Source: Archivesica marissinica
Lineage: Eukaryota > Mollusca > Bivalvia > Venerida > Vesicomyidae
Direction: 5' to 3'
NCBI GenBank assembly: GCA_014843695.1
Contig: CM026404.1
Coordinates: forward strand, 81,575,541-81,639,540
Length of the DNA: 64,000 bases
Shown: piece by piece, positions 10,142 to 22,093 of the stretch
Layout of the letters: each line of letters begins with the position of its first letter
How positions within the stretch are numbered: the first letter of the stretch is position 1
The notes under the pieces: generated by a model
Told to the model about the DNA's origin: nothing
What the model saw: the letters and a program-made list of their open reading frames with translations, nothing else
Database searches by the model: none
Program-made: the position numbers and the translations under genes

Positions 10142-10438
10142 GTCCACAGTTAGCCTGGGAACAGTCATCGATATAGTTTGCCTGGTCAGTCAAATAAATA
10201 TATTTTAACACCTAGATTATTAATTGGGCCGTATTGAGTTTATGATCATATCAACGCGTGGGGAAACTGGACGGATTTTCCGTGTAATTATTGATTATCG
10301 TTAATCCTATTAATAGGCCTATTAGCACGTAACTTAATTAATGACGTACTTGAATCGAAAGCGTGACACTGCAATGTCAATTTGCCAGAAGTTAAAAAGT
10401 GACAAATCGACAGACTGGCACCCAGGCTGGTCCACAGT
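10142..10438. mobile_element. MULE-type MITE copy 2, 9-bp duplication
   Basis: The element 10151-10429 starts TAGCCTGGGAACAG and ends CTGGCACCCAGGCTG. It is flanked by GTCCACAGT at 10142-10150 and 10430-10438. Shared blocks with copy 1 include GATATAGTTTGC and ATCGACAGAC. The interior is about 130 bp longer than in copy 1. Confidence 0.8.
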
Positions 10439-10473
10439 ATGCTTTGTATTGTAGCCTATTGTAAAAAAAAAAG

Positions 10474-10617
10474 ATGTTGTAGTAATTTATGACCGTTATT
10501 GGCCTCATGTTTAAAATACAGTTTCATAATTGCAAAATTGCCAACAAAATGTTGTTGTAGTAAGTTATGACCGTTATTGACTTCATGTTTAGAATACAAT
10601 TTAATAATTGCATATTT
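10474..10617. repeat. 75-bp direct duplication
   Basis: GTTGTAGTAA.TTATGACCG begins each of two adjacent diverged copies, followed by TTATTG, CATGTTTA.AATACA and TAATTGCA. Two units only. Confidence 0.7.
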
Positions 10618-11021
10618 ATATGTATATATGTATTGCCTTTTCATAATTAGGTATTTGTGTCGTTGTATTTCTGAAGATGACAAAATACAGAGGTATATGA
10701 AATTTATAGTTTTAGTTTTATTCTTTATTATATGTTCACTGTAATCTTATTTACGATGCAAAAATAAACTGTTCAATTCTTAGGATTTTATTTTATATTC
10801 ATCATTAACTATGAAAGAGTAAAAGTATCGTAGGCCATATATTATTTTGTGTCGTACAATGGGCAAGAACAAGACATTATAAAAGGTCCAACGTAATCAT
10901 TTTTAATTACTTGAAAATTACATAGTACGACCCTTTCTTTAGTTCGGTTTCTCTGTAGCAAAGACATGAATGTGGGCACATGTTTTATTAAAATTGATTA
11001 AAATTATTAAATTAAAATCTG

Positions 11022-11484
11022 GACGTCATGCTAGTTTATCCGTGGACATTAACTTCCACAGTGACGTCATGCTAGTTTATCCGTGGACATTAACTTGCAG
11101 TGACGTAATGCTAGTTTATCCGTGGACATTAACTTGTAAAGTGACGTAATGCTAGTTTGTCCGTGGACATTAACTTGTAAAGTGACGTAATGCTAGTTTA
11201 TCCGTGGACATTAACTTGTAAGGTGACGTAATGCTAAGTTTATCCGTGGACATTAACTTGCAAAGTGACGTAATGCTAGTTTATCCGTGGACATTAACTT
11301 GTAAAGTGACGTAATGCTAGTTTATCCGTGGACATTAACTTGCAAAGTGACGTCATGCTAGTTTATCCGTGGACATTAACTTGCAAAGTGACGTAATGCT
11401 AGTTTATCCTTGGACATTAACTTGCAAAGTGACGTAATGCTAGTTTATCCGTGAAAATTAACTTGTACAGTGACGTCATGCTAC
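11022..11484. repeat. 41-bp minisatellite with a CRE-like site in each unit
   Basis: About eleven copies of a 41-bp unit contain TGACGTAATGCTAGTTTATC and CGTGGACATTAACTTG. Each unit keeps TGACGTAA or TGACGTCA, the half or full core of a cAMP-response element. The units differ by few substitutions. Confidence 0.9.
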
Positions 11485-11915
11485 GTAGTTTTAATTAGCG
11501 AATGTGGAAAAAAAGCTGGAATCTCTATTAGCTTCATGATATTATAATTTGAAAGATATTCACTGGAAGGAGGACGTATACAATGAGACATATGAACATA
11601 TTGTGACTACAGCATTAGACGTTGGCAAGTACGTCATTTTTAATAGCATAACATCCGCCAAAATACCATAACTAACATCACAACAGACAAACAACGAAGC
11701 TGTATTTACCTCAATTAACATGATGAAAATCTCAGTTAGTCCTTTCCGTACATTTCCATAGCTTAAACACTTGTGCAGTTGATTCGCCGCTCTAGTAACA
11801 GATAACAGATATTTTATATCGGCGAAACAGACACCGTAGACGAGCATGCGTACATGTGTGGCAAAACAACAGCTTGGAATTATATGTAAAATAAAGTCCT
11901 ATCATAATTTCATAA
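11485..11915. other. gene-free stretch
   Basis: A minus-strand frame of 95 codons (11560-11847) has no recognised domain and no clear splice context. Nothing else was seen. Confidence 0.4.
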
Positions 11916-12125
11916 ACATGGAAAGTAGTGTTAGATCAATAAATAATAATTATATAAACATGGAAAGTAGTGCTAGATCAATAAATAATAATTATATAAA
12001 CATGGAAAGTAGTGTTAGATCAATAAATAATAATTATATAAACATGGAAAGTAGTGCTAGATCAATAAATAATAATTATATAAACATGGAAAGTAGTGCT
12101 AGATCAATAAATAATAATTATATAA
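11916..12125. repeat. 42-bp array, left part
   Basis: Five copies of a 42-bp unit (AACATGGAAAGTAGTGYTAG, then ATCAATAAATAATAATTATA) run into the N gap. The same unit, in the same orientation, resumes at 38406 after the second gap. The open frame is an artefact of the 42-bp period. Confidence 0.95.
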
Positions 12126-13125
12126 NNNNNNNNNNNNNNNNNNNNNNNNNNNNNNNNNNNNNNNNNNNNNNNNNNNNNNNNNNNNNNNNNNNNNNNNNNN
12201 NNNNNNNNNNNNNNNNNNNNNNNNNNNNNNNNNNNNNNNNNNNNNNNNNNNNNNNNNNNNNNNNNNNNNNNNNNNNNNNNNNNNNNNNNNNNNNNNNNNN
12301 NNNNNNNNNNNNNNNNNNNNNNNNNNNNNNNNNNNNNNNNNNNNNNNNNNNNNNNNNNNNNNNNNNNNNNNNNNNNNNNNNNNNNNNNNNNNNNNNNNNN
12401 NNNNNNNNNNNNNNNNNNNNNNNNNNNNNNNNNNNNNNNNNNNNNNNNNNNNNNNNNNNNNNNNNNNNNNNNNNNNNNNNNNNNNNNNNNNNNNNNNNNN
12501 NNNNNNNNNNNNNNNNNNNNNNNNNNNNNNNNNNNNNNNNNNNNNNNNNNNNNNNNNNNNNNNNNNNNNNNNNNNNNNNNNNNNNNNNNNNNNNNNNNNN
12601 NNNNNNNNNNNNNNNNNNNNNNNNNNNNNNNNNNNNNNNNNNNNNNNNNNNNNNNNNNNNNNNNNNNNNNNNNNNNNNNNNNNNNNNNNNNNNNNNNNNN
12701 NNNNNNNNNNNNNNNNNNNNNNNNNNNNNNNNNNNNNNNNNNNNNNNNNNNNNNNNNNNNNNNNNNNNNNNNNNNNNNNNNNNNNNNNNNNNNNNNNNNN
12801 NNNNNNNNNNNNNNNNNNNNNNNNNNNNNNNNNNNNNNNNNNNNNNNNNNNNNNNNNNNNNNNNNNNNNNNNNNNNNNNNNNNNNNNNNNNNNNNNNNNN
12901 NNNNNNNNNNNNNNNNNNNNNNNNNNNNNNNNNNNNNNNNNNNNNNNNNNNNNNNNNNNNNNNNNNNNNNNNNNNNNNNNNNNNNNNNNNNNNNNNNNNN
13001 NNNNNNNNNNNNNNNNNNNNNNNNNNNNNNNNNNNNNNNNNNNNNNNNNNNNNNNNNNNNNNNNNNNNNNNNNNNNNNNNNNNNNNNNNNNNNNNNNNNN
13101 NNNNNNNNNNNNNNNNNNNNNNNNN
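12126..13125. other. assembly gap, 1,000 N
   Basis: Exactly 1,000 N, which is a placeholder length. The left side is the 42-bp array and the right side is the 59-bp array. Confidence 1.
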
Positions 13126-16100
13126 CCTCAATCCTACATGTATGTACATAGGAAAGAGGTAACCATGTAAGCAGGTTGTGTTCTCCTCAATCCTACATGT
13201 ATGTACATAGGAAAGAGGTAACCATGTAAGCAGGGTGTGTTCTCCTCAATCCTACATGTATGTACATAGGAAAGAGGTAACCATACAAGCAGGTTGCTCT
13301 TTCCTCAATCCTACATGTATGTACATAGGAAAGAGGTAACCATACAAGCCGGTTGCGTTCTCCTCAATCCTAAATGTATGTACATAGGAAAGAGGTACCC
13401 ATGGTAGCAGTTTCTTTCTCCTCCTCAATCCCTAGCCTGGTAATTACAAGGAAAGAGGTAACCTGTAAGCATTTTGCTTTCTCCTCAATCCTACATGTAT
13501 GTAAATAGGAAAGATGTAACCATACAAGTAGATTGCTTTCTCCTCAATCCTACATGTATGTACATAGAAAGATGTAACCATACAAGTAGATTGCTTTCTC
13601 CTCAATCCTACATGTATGTACATATGAAAGATGTAACCATACAAGTAGATTGCTTTCTCCTCAATCCTACATGTATGTACATAGGAAAGATGTAACCATA
13701 CAAGCAGATTGCCTTCTCCTCAATCCTACATGTATGTACATAGGAAAGATGTAACCTGCAAGCAAGTTTCTTCTCCTCAATCCTACATTATTTACATAGG
13801 AAAGAGTAACCATTTAAGCAAGTTGCTTTCCCCTCCTCAATCCTACATGTATGTACTAGGAAAGAGGTAACCATGTAGCAAGTTGATTTCTCCCCTCACA
13901 TCCTCATGTATGTACATAGGAAAGTTAACCATGTAGCAAGTTGCTTTCTCCCTCAATCCTACATGTATGTCATAGGAAGATGTACCTGTAGCAAGTTGCG
14001 TTCTCCTCAATCCTACATGTATGTACATAGGAAAGAGGTAACCATGTAAGCAGGTTGCTTTCTCCTCAATCCTACATGTATGTACATAGGAAAGAGGTAA
14101 CCATGTAAGCAAGTTGCTTTCTCCTCAATCCTACATGTATGTACATAGGAAAGAGGTAACCATGTAAGCAGGTTGCTTTCTCCTCAATCCTACATGTATG
14201 TACATAGGAAAGAGGTAACCATATAAGCAAGTTGCTTTCTCCTCCTCAATCCTACATGTATGTACATAGGAAAGAGGTAACCATATAAGCAAGTTGCATT
14301 CTCCTCCTCAATCCTACATGTATGTACATAGGAAAGAGGTAACCATATAAGCAAGTTGCTTTCTCCTCCTCAATCCTACATGTATGTACATAGGAAAGAG
14401 GTAACCATACAAGCAGGTTGCTTTCTCCTCCTCAATCCTACATGTATGTACATAGGAAAGAGGTAACCATGTAAGCAGGTGCTTCTCTCCTCAATCCTAC
14501 ATGTATGTACATAGGAAAGAGGTAACCATGTAAGCAAGTTGCTTTCCCCTCAATCCTACATGTATGACATAGGAAAGAGGTAACCATACAAGCAGGTTGC
14601 TTCTCCTCAATCCTACATGTATGTACATAGGAAAGAGGTAACCATACAAGCAAGTTGCTTTCTCCTCAATCCTACATGTATGTACATAGGAAAGAGGTAA
14701 CCATACAAGCAGGTTGCTTTCTCCTCAATCCTACATGTATGTACATAGGAAAGAGGTAACCATGCAAGCAAGTTGCTTTCTCCTCAATCCTACATGTATG
14801 TACATAGGAAAGAGGTAACCATGTAAGCAGGTTGCTTTCTCCTCAATCCTACATGTATGTACATAGGAAAGAGGTAACCATGTAAGCAGGTTGCTTTCTC
14901 CTCAATCCTACATGTATGTACATAGGAAAGAGGTAACCATGTAAGCAGGTTGCTTTCTCCTCAATCCTACATGTATGTACATAGGAAAGAGGTAACCATG
15001 TAAGCAGGTTGCTTTCTCCTCAATCCTACATGTATGTACATAGGAAAGAGGTAACCATGTAAGCAAGTTGCTTTCTCCTCAATCCTACATGTATGTACAT
15101 AGGAAAGAGGTAACCATGTAAGCAAGTTGTGTTCTCCTCAATCCTACATGTATGTACATAGGAAAGAGGTAACCATGTAAGCAAGTTGTGTTCTCCTCAA
15201 TCCTACATGTATGTACATAGGAAAGAGGTAACCATGTAAGCAAGTTGCTTTCTCCTCAATCCTACATGTATGTACATAGGAAAGAGGTAACCATGTAAGC
15301 AAGTTGCTTTCTCCTCAATCCTACATGTATGTACATAGGAAAGAGGTAACCATGTAAGCAAGTTGCTTTCTCCTCAATCCTACATGTATGTACATAGGAA
15401 AGAGGTAACCATGTAAGCAAGTTGTGTTCTCCTCAATCCTACATGTATGTACATAGGAAAGAGGTAACCATGTAAGCAAGTTGCTTTCTCCTCAATCCTA
15501 CATGTATGTACATAGGAAAGAGGTAACCATGTAAGCAGGTTGTGTTCTCCTCAATCCTACATGTATGTACATAGGAAAGAGGTAACCATGTAAGCAAGTT
15601 GTTTCTCCTCAATCCTACATGTATGTACATAGGAAAGAGGTAACCATGTAAGCAGGTTGTGTTCTCCTCAATCCTACATGTATGTACATAGGAAAGAGGT
15701 ACCATGTAAGCAGGTTGCTTTCTCCTCAATCCTACATGTATGTACATAGGAAAGAGGTAACCATGTAAGCAAGTTGCTTTCTCCTCAATCCTACATGTAT
15801 GTACATAGGAAAGAGGTAACCATGTAAGCAAGTTGCTTTCTCCTCAATCCTACATGTATGTACATAGGAAAGAGGTAACCATGTAAGCAAGTTGCTTTCT
15901 CCTCAATCCTACATGTATGTACATAGGAAAGAGGTAACCATGTAAGCAAGTTGCTTTCTCCTCAATCCTACATGTATGTACATAGGAAAGAGGTAACCAT
16001 GTAAGCAAGTTGCTTTCTCCTCAATCCTACATGTATGTACATAGGAAAGAGGTAACCATGTAAGCAAGTTGCTTTCTCCTCAATCCTACATGTATGTACA

Positions 16101-16685
16101 TAGGAAAGAGGTAACCATGTAAGCAAGTTGCTTTCTCCTCAATCCTACATGTATGTACATAGGAAAGAGGTAACCATGTAAGCAAGTTGCTTTCTCCTCA
16201 ATCCTACATGTATGTACATAGGAAAGAGGTAACCATGTAAGCAAGTTGCTTTCTACTCAATCCTACATGTATGTACATAGGAAAGAGGTAACCATGTAAG
16301 CAAGTTGCTTTCTCCTCAATCCTACATGTATGTACATAGGAAAGAGGTAACCATGTAAGCAAGTTGCTTTCTACTCAATCCTACATGTATGTACATAGGA
16401 AAGAGGTAACCATGTAAGCAAGTTGCTTTCTCCTCAATCCTACATGTATGTACATAGGAAAGAGGTAACCATGTAAGCAAGTTGCTTTCTACTCAATCCT
16501 ACATGTATGTACATAGGAAAGAGGTAACCATGTAAGCAAGTTGCTTTCTCCTCAATCCTACATGTATGTACATAGGAAAGAGGTAACCATGTAAGCAAGT
16601 TGCTTTCTACTCAATCCTACATGTATGTACATAGGAAAGAGGTAACCATGTAAGCAAGTTGCTTTCTCCTCAATCCTACATGTAT
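13126..16685. repeat. 59-bp array, about 60 copies
   Basis: The unit reads CCTCAATCCTACATGTATGT then ACATAGGAAAGAGGTAACCA then TGTAAGCARGTTGCTTTCT. Copies from 13126 to about 14600 are irregular with many indels, while copies from about 14800 to 16685 are nearly identical. The last copies alternate CTCCTCAA and CTACTCAA in a strict 118-bp dimer. Minus-strand frames with CTCRIEE-like repeats are artefacts. Confidence 0.95.
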
Positions 16686-17081
16686 TTTCTTATTGTGATC
16701 ATTATATTATGTATATTCATTGAAATAAAATATTGTTTAAACTAATACATTTCATACTATTGATATTCTGATGTTTATATGAAGATAGTTCTACTGATAT
16801 GCATTTAATTCATGCTATCAAGCTGCGGTCTGTAAATTGGCTATATATACACATATATCTGCTACATGGATAAACTCATACATGAAGATTGAGACACGCC
16901 CATGCACACAATAACGTACAACGCATGTTACACATACACACACTCACTATCTAACAAGCACGCACGCGCACACACACTCAATATCTAATGTTACACATCC
17001 ATAAAATTACAACCTACCACACAACGCACACAAATTAACACACTCACTAAATAACACATAACGCACAAAGCCCACACAATA
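16686..17081. other. low-complexity spacer
   Basis: AT-rich text followed by CA-rich sequence (about 16918-17050). No polyadenylation signal for the upstream minus-strand gene was identified with confidence. Confidence 0.5.
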
Positions 17082-18166
17082 ACAGCCTAACGCATAACAA
17101 CAGCACATGCATCGGCACAATCACTACCTAACCCATAACAACAGCAAATACATCGGCACAATCACTACTTAACGCATAACAACAGCAAATACATCGGCAC
17201 AATCACTACCTAACCCATAAAAACAGCAAATACATCGGCACAATCACTACCTAACCCATAACAACAGCAAATACATCGGCACAATCACTACCTAACCCAT
17301 AACAACAGCAAATACATCGCCACAATCACTACCTAACCCATAACAACAGCAAATACATCGCCACAATCACTACCTAACGCATAACAACAGCAAATACATC
17401 GGCACAATCACTACCTAACCCATAAAAACAGCAAATACATCGGCACAATCACTACCTAACGCATAATAACAGCACATACATCGGCACAATCACTACCTAA
17501 CCCATAACAACAGCACATACATCGGCACAATCACTACCTAGCGCATAACAACAGCATATACATCGGTACAATCACTACCTAACGCATAACAACAGCACAT
17601 ACATCGGCACAATCACTACCTAACCCATAACAACAGCAAATACATCGGCACAATCACTACCTAACCCATAACAACATCAAATACATCGGCACAATCACTA
17701 CTTAACGCATAACAGCAGCAAATACATCGGCACAATCACTACCTAACGCATAACAACAGCAAATACATCGGCACAATCACTACTTAACGCATAACAACAG
17801 CAAATACATCGGCACAATCACTACCTAATGCATAACAACAGCACATACATCGCCACAATTACTACCTAACGCATAACAGCAGCAAATACATCGGCACAAT
17901 CACTACCTAACGCATAATAACAGCACACACATCGGCACAATCACTACCTAACACATAACAACAGCACATACATCGGCACAATCACTACCTAACACATAAC
18001 AACAGCACATACATCGGCACAATCACTACCTAGCGCATAACAACAGCACATACATCGGCACAATCACTACCTAGCGCATAACAACAGCACATACATCGGC
18101 ACAATCACTACCTAACACATAACAACAGCACATACATCGGCACAATCACTACCTAGCGCATAACTC
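17082..18166. repeat. 41-bp array overlapping the glycosyltransferase stop codon
   Basis: About 26 copies of a 41-bp unit: CACATACATCGGCACAATCA, CTACCTAACGCATAACAACA, G. On the minus strand the unit closest to the gene supplies TTATGCGCTAGGTAG, which is the last four codons and the stop of the glycosyltransferase at 18149. The rest of the array would lie in or beyond its 3' UTR. Confidence 0.9.
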
Positions 18167-19443
18167 TTTGTTGCCAAACAAAATATGTCGGCAGATGGCG
18201 CCAAACGTTGTGTTCATGCGAGTTACTAGAGTCTCATCCACTGTCCCATTGTATTTTCTACTATATAGATGCATTCCATATACACTTGACCAATTATAAT
18301 TCCTGTAATAAATTGCACTTCCTGGTTGATCATGTGACCGGGATAGCGTCTCGACCTCAATGTGAATCAAGTCAGGATAATACCGGATGACTTTATTCGG
18401 ATAAATCATTGCGTTGTAGATATACTTTTGGTTATAATAATCAAAACGATACCCGTCCAACCATTTATGTAGGAACGTTGTATTTTTCTCTGACATTATG
18501 AAAGCTGAAGCAACAGTGAATGAATGCATTCGAGACATTGTACAAGGATACTTTCGAAGGAATTCTATGGGTCTCGTCAACACCATGTCCATATCTAAAT
18601 AAATCCCCCCATAACGTAAGAGGGCTTCGATTCGCATGATGTCACTAATGTGAGTTCTATGTCTAACGGGTGTGCCAAATATGTTATCCGGAATTGTTCT
18701 TGTCACTTGGATTATATTTGGAAACAGATTTAAAATGAGCATCCAGTACACACTATCCGGTACGGCGTCACCGTGTATGAGCACTGCGCATGGGCGAACG
18801 AATCGAATCACACTTATGAAACTCACGAATGAATAAAAGTTAAATTCTCCTTTGCCGTACAGTATGTAATGGACAATATTGGGCACTGGTTTGTTATCTA
18901 AGCAACATGTGTCGAGGAACAGTTCTAGACATTTACTTCCAAATGCAAATGATGTTATTCTATTCATGTCATTCGTTTTCCTTTCGATGCGTATTCGTTT
19001 ATTCTCCGTGCAGGTAATCGAAATAAGCGGAACTCTCTTATGTCGTATATTACTTACATCGAAGTTGGGACATTTAGTCTTGTTTTCATATGTCCATATA
19101 GCCCAGTCTGACGTTACTGTATTCAAATCATAACCAACGCTCCATTCACGTCCCACTGCGCATGAACTGTTGTCCGGCATCGATACGGAATTTATCCTTA
19201 CCGGAACACGATTTTCTGTCTGTATCCCAGGACTACTGTGTGACTGTTTCCTGGACTTAGTGTTTATCTGCATCTCGGAAGATTGTGAAGCTGCGTATGT
19301 GGACTGATGTTCTTTACCTCGGCTCCCCGACTCAATGTTTATACTAGTGTCGTCTGGTATTTTATCGACACTCGTGTTATACCTCCGATATATATGTCCC
19401 GAGGTTGTGTTGTTACCACTTGTTATAGCGCCCCTCGAAATAT
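18149..19443 (-). CDS. type II membrane glycosyltransferase with DXD motif, main exon
   Basis: This exon encodes about 431 residues. It begins at a good acceptor (TTGTTTTAG before 19443) and ends in a TAG stop at 18151-18149. The first 150 codons are Ser/Thr/Asn-rich with several NXS/T sites, as expected of a lumenal stem. The catalytic half contains PNIVHYILYG, then a block ending ALLRYGGIYLDMDMVLTRP. GG..LDMD is the metal- and nucleotide-sugar-binding DXD signature of the Gly_transf_sug group, which includes alpha-1,4-galactosyl/GlcNAc transferase-like and related fringe-type enzymes. Downstream NTTF, NWSS and paired Cys residues fit a secretory-pathway enzyme. The donor and acceptor sugars cannot be inferred. 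The exon starts in phase 1 and fits the donor at 23481, so the frame reading upstream of 19443 is taken as intron. The C-terminal LCAR and stop come from the 41-bp array. Confidence 0.8.
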
Positions 19444-19589
19444 CTAAAACAATAAATATATTGAAATTTGATTTGATCAAAAATGCTGAAAATATACTAT
19501 TATTATTTAAATAATTATATACCAATCTGTATTTTAACATATACCCACAATGCCTGTTAGTTGGTGTTGGGTATTGACCGAAGCATAGG

Positions 19590-20106
19590 TGGTGGATGAA
19601 TAATGTGTCCGCCTCATAGTTGAGAGGTTGTGAAACGAAGGACGACCCAGAACATCTCTAGCGATATATTTAGGCAATGGCATACATCCACGTAACAGAC
19701 GTATCTGTAGTCCAGTGGTAACACGCTGGACTGGTAATCTAGGGATCGCAGGTTCGATCCCCCGTCTGACCCTAATACAATTAACAGTCTTTCAGATGGG
19801 ACGTTAAACCGAGGTTTCGTGTCGGTGCTTTATACTGTGCACGTAAATGAACCAGAGGATGCTCTGGAATGGGTCTCTGTCTGTATCATACACTATCCTC
19901 CAAAATCTAAAATGACTAATCTCTTCAGGAGGTGTTGCTCATATGGGCAACCGGTAGCGACGATAAATAAACGTAAAACATACACTCCACGTTGCATCGC
20001 CCTCTCCGTTATGTCGATGGATTCCATCAGAAACGAGGTCTCGGGAGCGATTACATTAATGTAAGAACGCGTTTCGCTTTCGAGCTAAAATACAATTGCA
20101 TAGACT
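19590..20106 (+). mobile_element. SINE-B copy 3, split by SINE-A
   Basis: The right part (19987-20106) is clear SINE-B: TCCACGTTGC, GATGGATTCCATCAGAAACG, AGGTCTCG, and the tail with CGCTTTCGAGCTAAAATA. The left part (about 19590-19690) is a worn SINE-B head ending TTAGGCAATGGCATACATCC. TCCACGT appears on both sides of the inserted SINE-A and is the likely target duplication. Confidence 0.65.
19693..19986 (+). mobile_element. SINE-A copy 5, full length
   Basis: Intact box A (TGTAGTCCAGTGGTAACACG), box B (GGTTCGATCCC), core (GGGACGTTAAACCGAGG) and 3' block ending AAATAAACGTAAAACATACA. Inserted in SINE-B copy 3. Confidence 0.9.
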
Positions 20107-20208
20107 ACACCCAACAACATTCCTAATCGGTCACCCGGTGTTTTATAATATTTGGAGTCAACTAATAATCATACAATATAAATGTGTTCATATTTAAGGA
20201 ATGAATCA

Positions 20209-20337
20209 CGGGTTAATAGTTTCCATCGGGGTATGAACTACATTGGGCGTGGTTAAAGTGTGTGGAGGCCGAAGGCATCCAAGCTAACTCTAAGCACGCC
20301 CAATGTAGTTCATACCCCGATGGAAACTATTAACCCG
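20209..20337. repeat. long perfect inverted repeat (43-bp arms)
   Basis: Positions 20209-20251 are the exact inverse of 20295-20337, with a 43-nt loop. Outside the perfect arms the similarity fades but continues for about 20 bp on each side. The stem would be very stable in DNA or RNA. A foldback transposon remnant or a recent inversion would explain it; no duplicated flank was identified. Confidence 0.9.
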
Positions 20338-20469
20338 CGATACATTACTTATATTTACATTAATTTTTCTCTTCAATGACACAAATATAGCACACTTTAC
20401 ATTAAAACATTTTTAGTCCAGATTTTCAACATACCGTGTGCCGGAACAGATAAATTGATCATCATTGGA

Positions 20470-20480
20470 ACAGTGTAAGC

Positions 20481-20513
<33 letters not shown>

Positions 20514-20600
20514 GACTTTATTTAACGAGAGTACTCATTTAACAAAAGTTAATCTACCATGAGGCCCTCAACATATATACAATCAATGCAATCAAAAGAT
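20470..20600 (-). mobile_element. LINE 3' end with (TTA)n tail
   Basis: On the minus strand GGGCCTCATGGTAGATTAAC leads to GAGTACTCTCGTTAAATAAA, then GTC and about a dozen TTA units. A conserved 3' UTR ending in AATAAA and a trinucleotide tail is typical of CR1/L2-like LINEs. Similar tails lie at 23424-23465 and 33061-33094. Confidence 0.6.
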
Positions 20601-21429
20601 AGCACTATAAGTGAGAACTGCACATTGGAATAATATAGTAATTTAAAAGCTGAAAAATAGAGAAACTATATTTAATATGTAATGGAATATGATGATATAT
20701 GGAATTGGCTAGCAGAGTAGAAAATAGGAATGAGACAATTAATGATACTAGATCTATCTAACAATATGCAGATTTGACTTGTAGTGGTATCTTCAAAATA
20801 TGTATGAAATCAACTTAAAGACAGCATACACGCCTTTTCACGCGGCGAACACTGCCTAACACTATGCGCATGCCCGTATCTTCGAGTGCGCATGTCAGCT
20901 GCATATCATTAGTTGGACACCCTCATACGAAAATATATACACATACGTACATCGAAGGAAATGCAATAGTAATGTAAATATTGACATTTAATGCAGTTTA
21001 ATCCAGATGATTATACAGCAATTCATTGTACATGTATAATGATATGTCGTAAAATATATAAAATAAGATGATATGAATATTGATATTATAGTGTTATTAG
21101 TTCGCTCCAAATACTGTAAAGCACCAGGTGACCAATTAGGAATTGTGTTGAGTGTAGTAGTATATTGAATAACGTTTTAATAAAGCGACAGTGCATCGCT
21201 AAAAAAGCAAATATCTACAAATTGTAATTTCCTTATACATTGTATATGATTTATTTCATTCCAAATATTTGTCCCATAATCTGAGTAAACTACTATACAA
21301 CTGTCGCATACGACGTTTGTTGACATAGCAAAATACTGAAATACGGTCAACAGTTGTATAGAATCAAAATAGAATATAAATGCAACGCGATATTGAGGAC
21401 GATACCATTACACTAAGATATAGTGAAAC

Positions 21430-21580
21430 ACGCTTTTATTTTGACTAAGTGATTGTATCTCATTATACCTGGTCGATACCAACTACCTGGATCACCTATA
21501 TCGTGTTTATTTTGACTAAGTGATTGTATCTCATTATACCTGGTCGATACCAACTACCTGGATCGCCTATATCGTGTTTA
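21430..21580. repeat. 75-bp direct duplication
   Basis: Two adjacent, almost identical units contain TATTTTGACTAAGTGATTGT, ACCTGGTCGATACCAACTAC and CTATATCGTG. They differ at GGATCAC and GGATCGC, so the duplication is recent. Confidence 0.9.
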
Positions 21581-21794
21581 TTTTATTGGTTTTCTGTTTA
21601 TATACATATTTCACATATCACGTTGGACCAGTAGTAACGGTTATAAACAAACATTCAATACAATATTCGCATTGCAGGTAAGTCAGGTTGTTAGCATTAA
21701 ACAGTACGTCATATTACCTGTAAGCCGTCGTATATTGCCTTGCCCATATACAGTAGTGTAATATTCCAACCGTTTTATTACTTTATTTGAAATC

Positions 21795-22093
21795 ACATAT
21801 GCCAGGCCTGTAGCCACACTGAGGCACACCGAGGCAGTTGCCTCGGTTAAAATTTCCAAAGCAACCAAAAAACAAATGAAAAGTTAAAATAAATAAAATG
21901 CATAAAATATCCCTCTGCTGTATAAACTGCTAGAGAGCTGACACATCAGTACATAATTATACGTATAAACTCATTAAATATCAGAAAACGCAGGAAATCG
22001 CTTCTATACCCCAACAATTTTAAAGGGGAACCTGCCCCCGGACACCCTAGATTGCCTCGGTTGAAATTTTCCTCTGGCTACGATACTGTATGC
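21795..22093. mobile_element. hAT-2 MITE copy 1
   Basis: The element 21803-22085 starts CAGGCCTGTAGCCACACTGA and ends near TGGCTACGATA, so its ends are inverted (TAGCCA and TGGCTA). Flanking ACATATGC and CTGTATGC are similar, fitting a worn 8-bp duplication. Related copies lie at 29328-30440 (interrupted) and 50323-50590. Confidence 0.65.

Noticed and set aside
11846..13162. Long frames crossing the N gap (also at 37349-39272)
   Set aside because: The frame exists only because N is read as open; the flanks are tandem arrays.
17082..18166. Shared origin of the two 41-bp arrays (11022-11484 and this one)
   Set aside because: The periods match but the unit sequences are unrelated.
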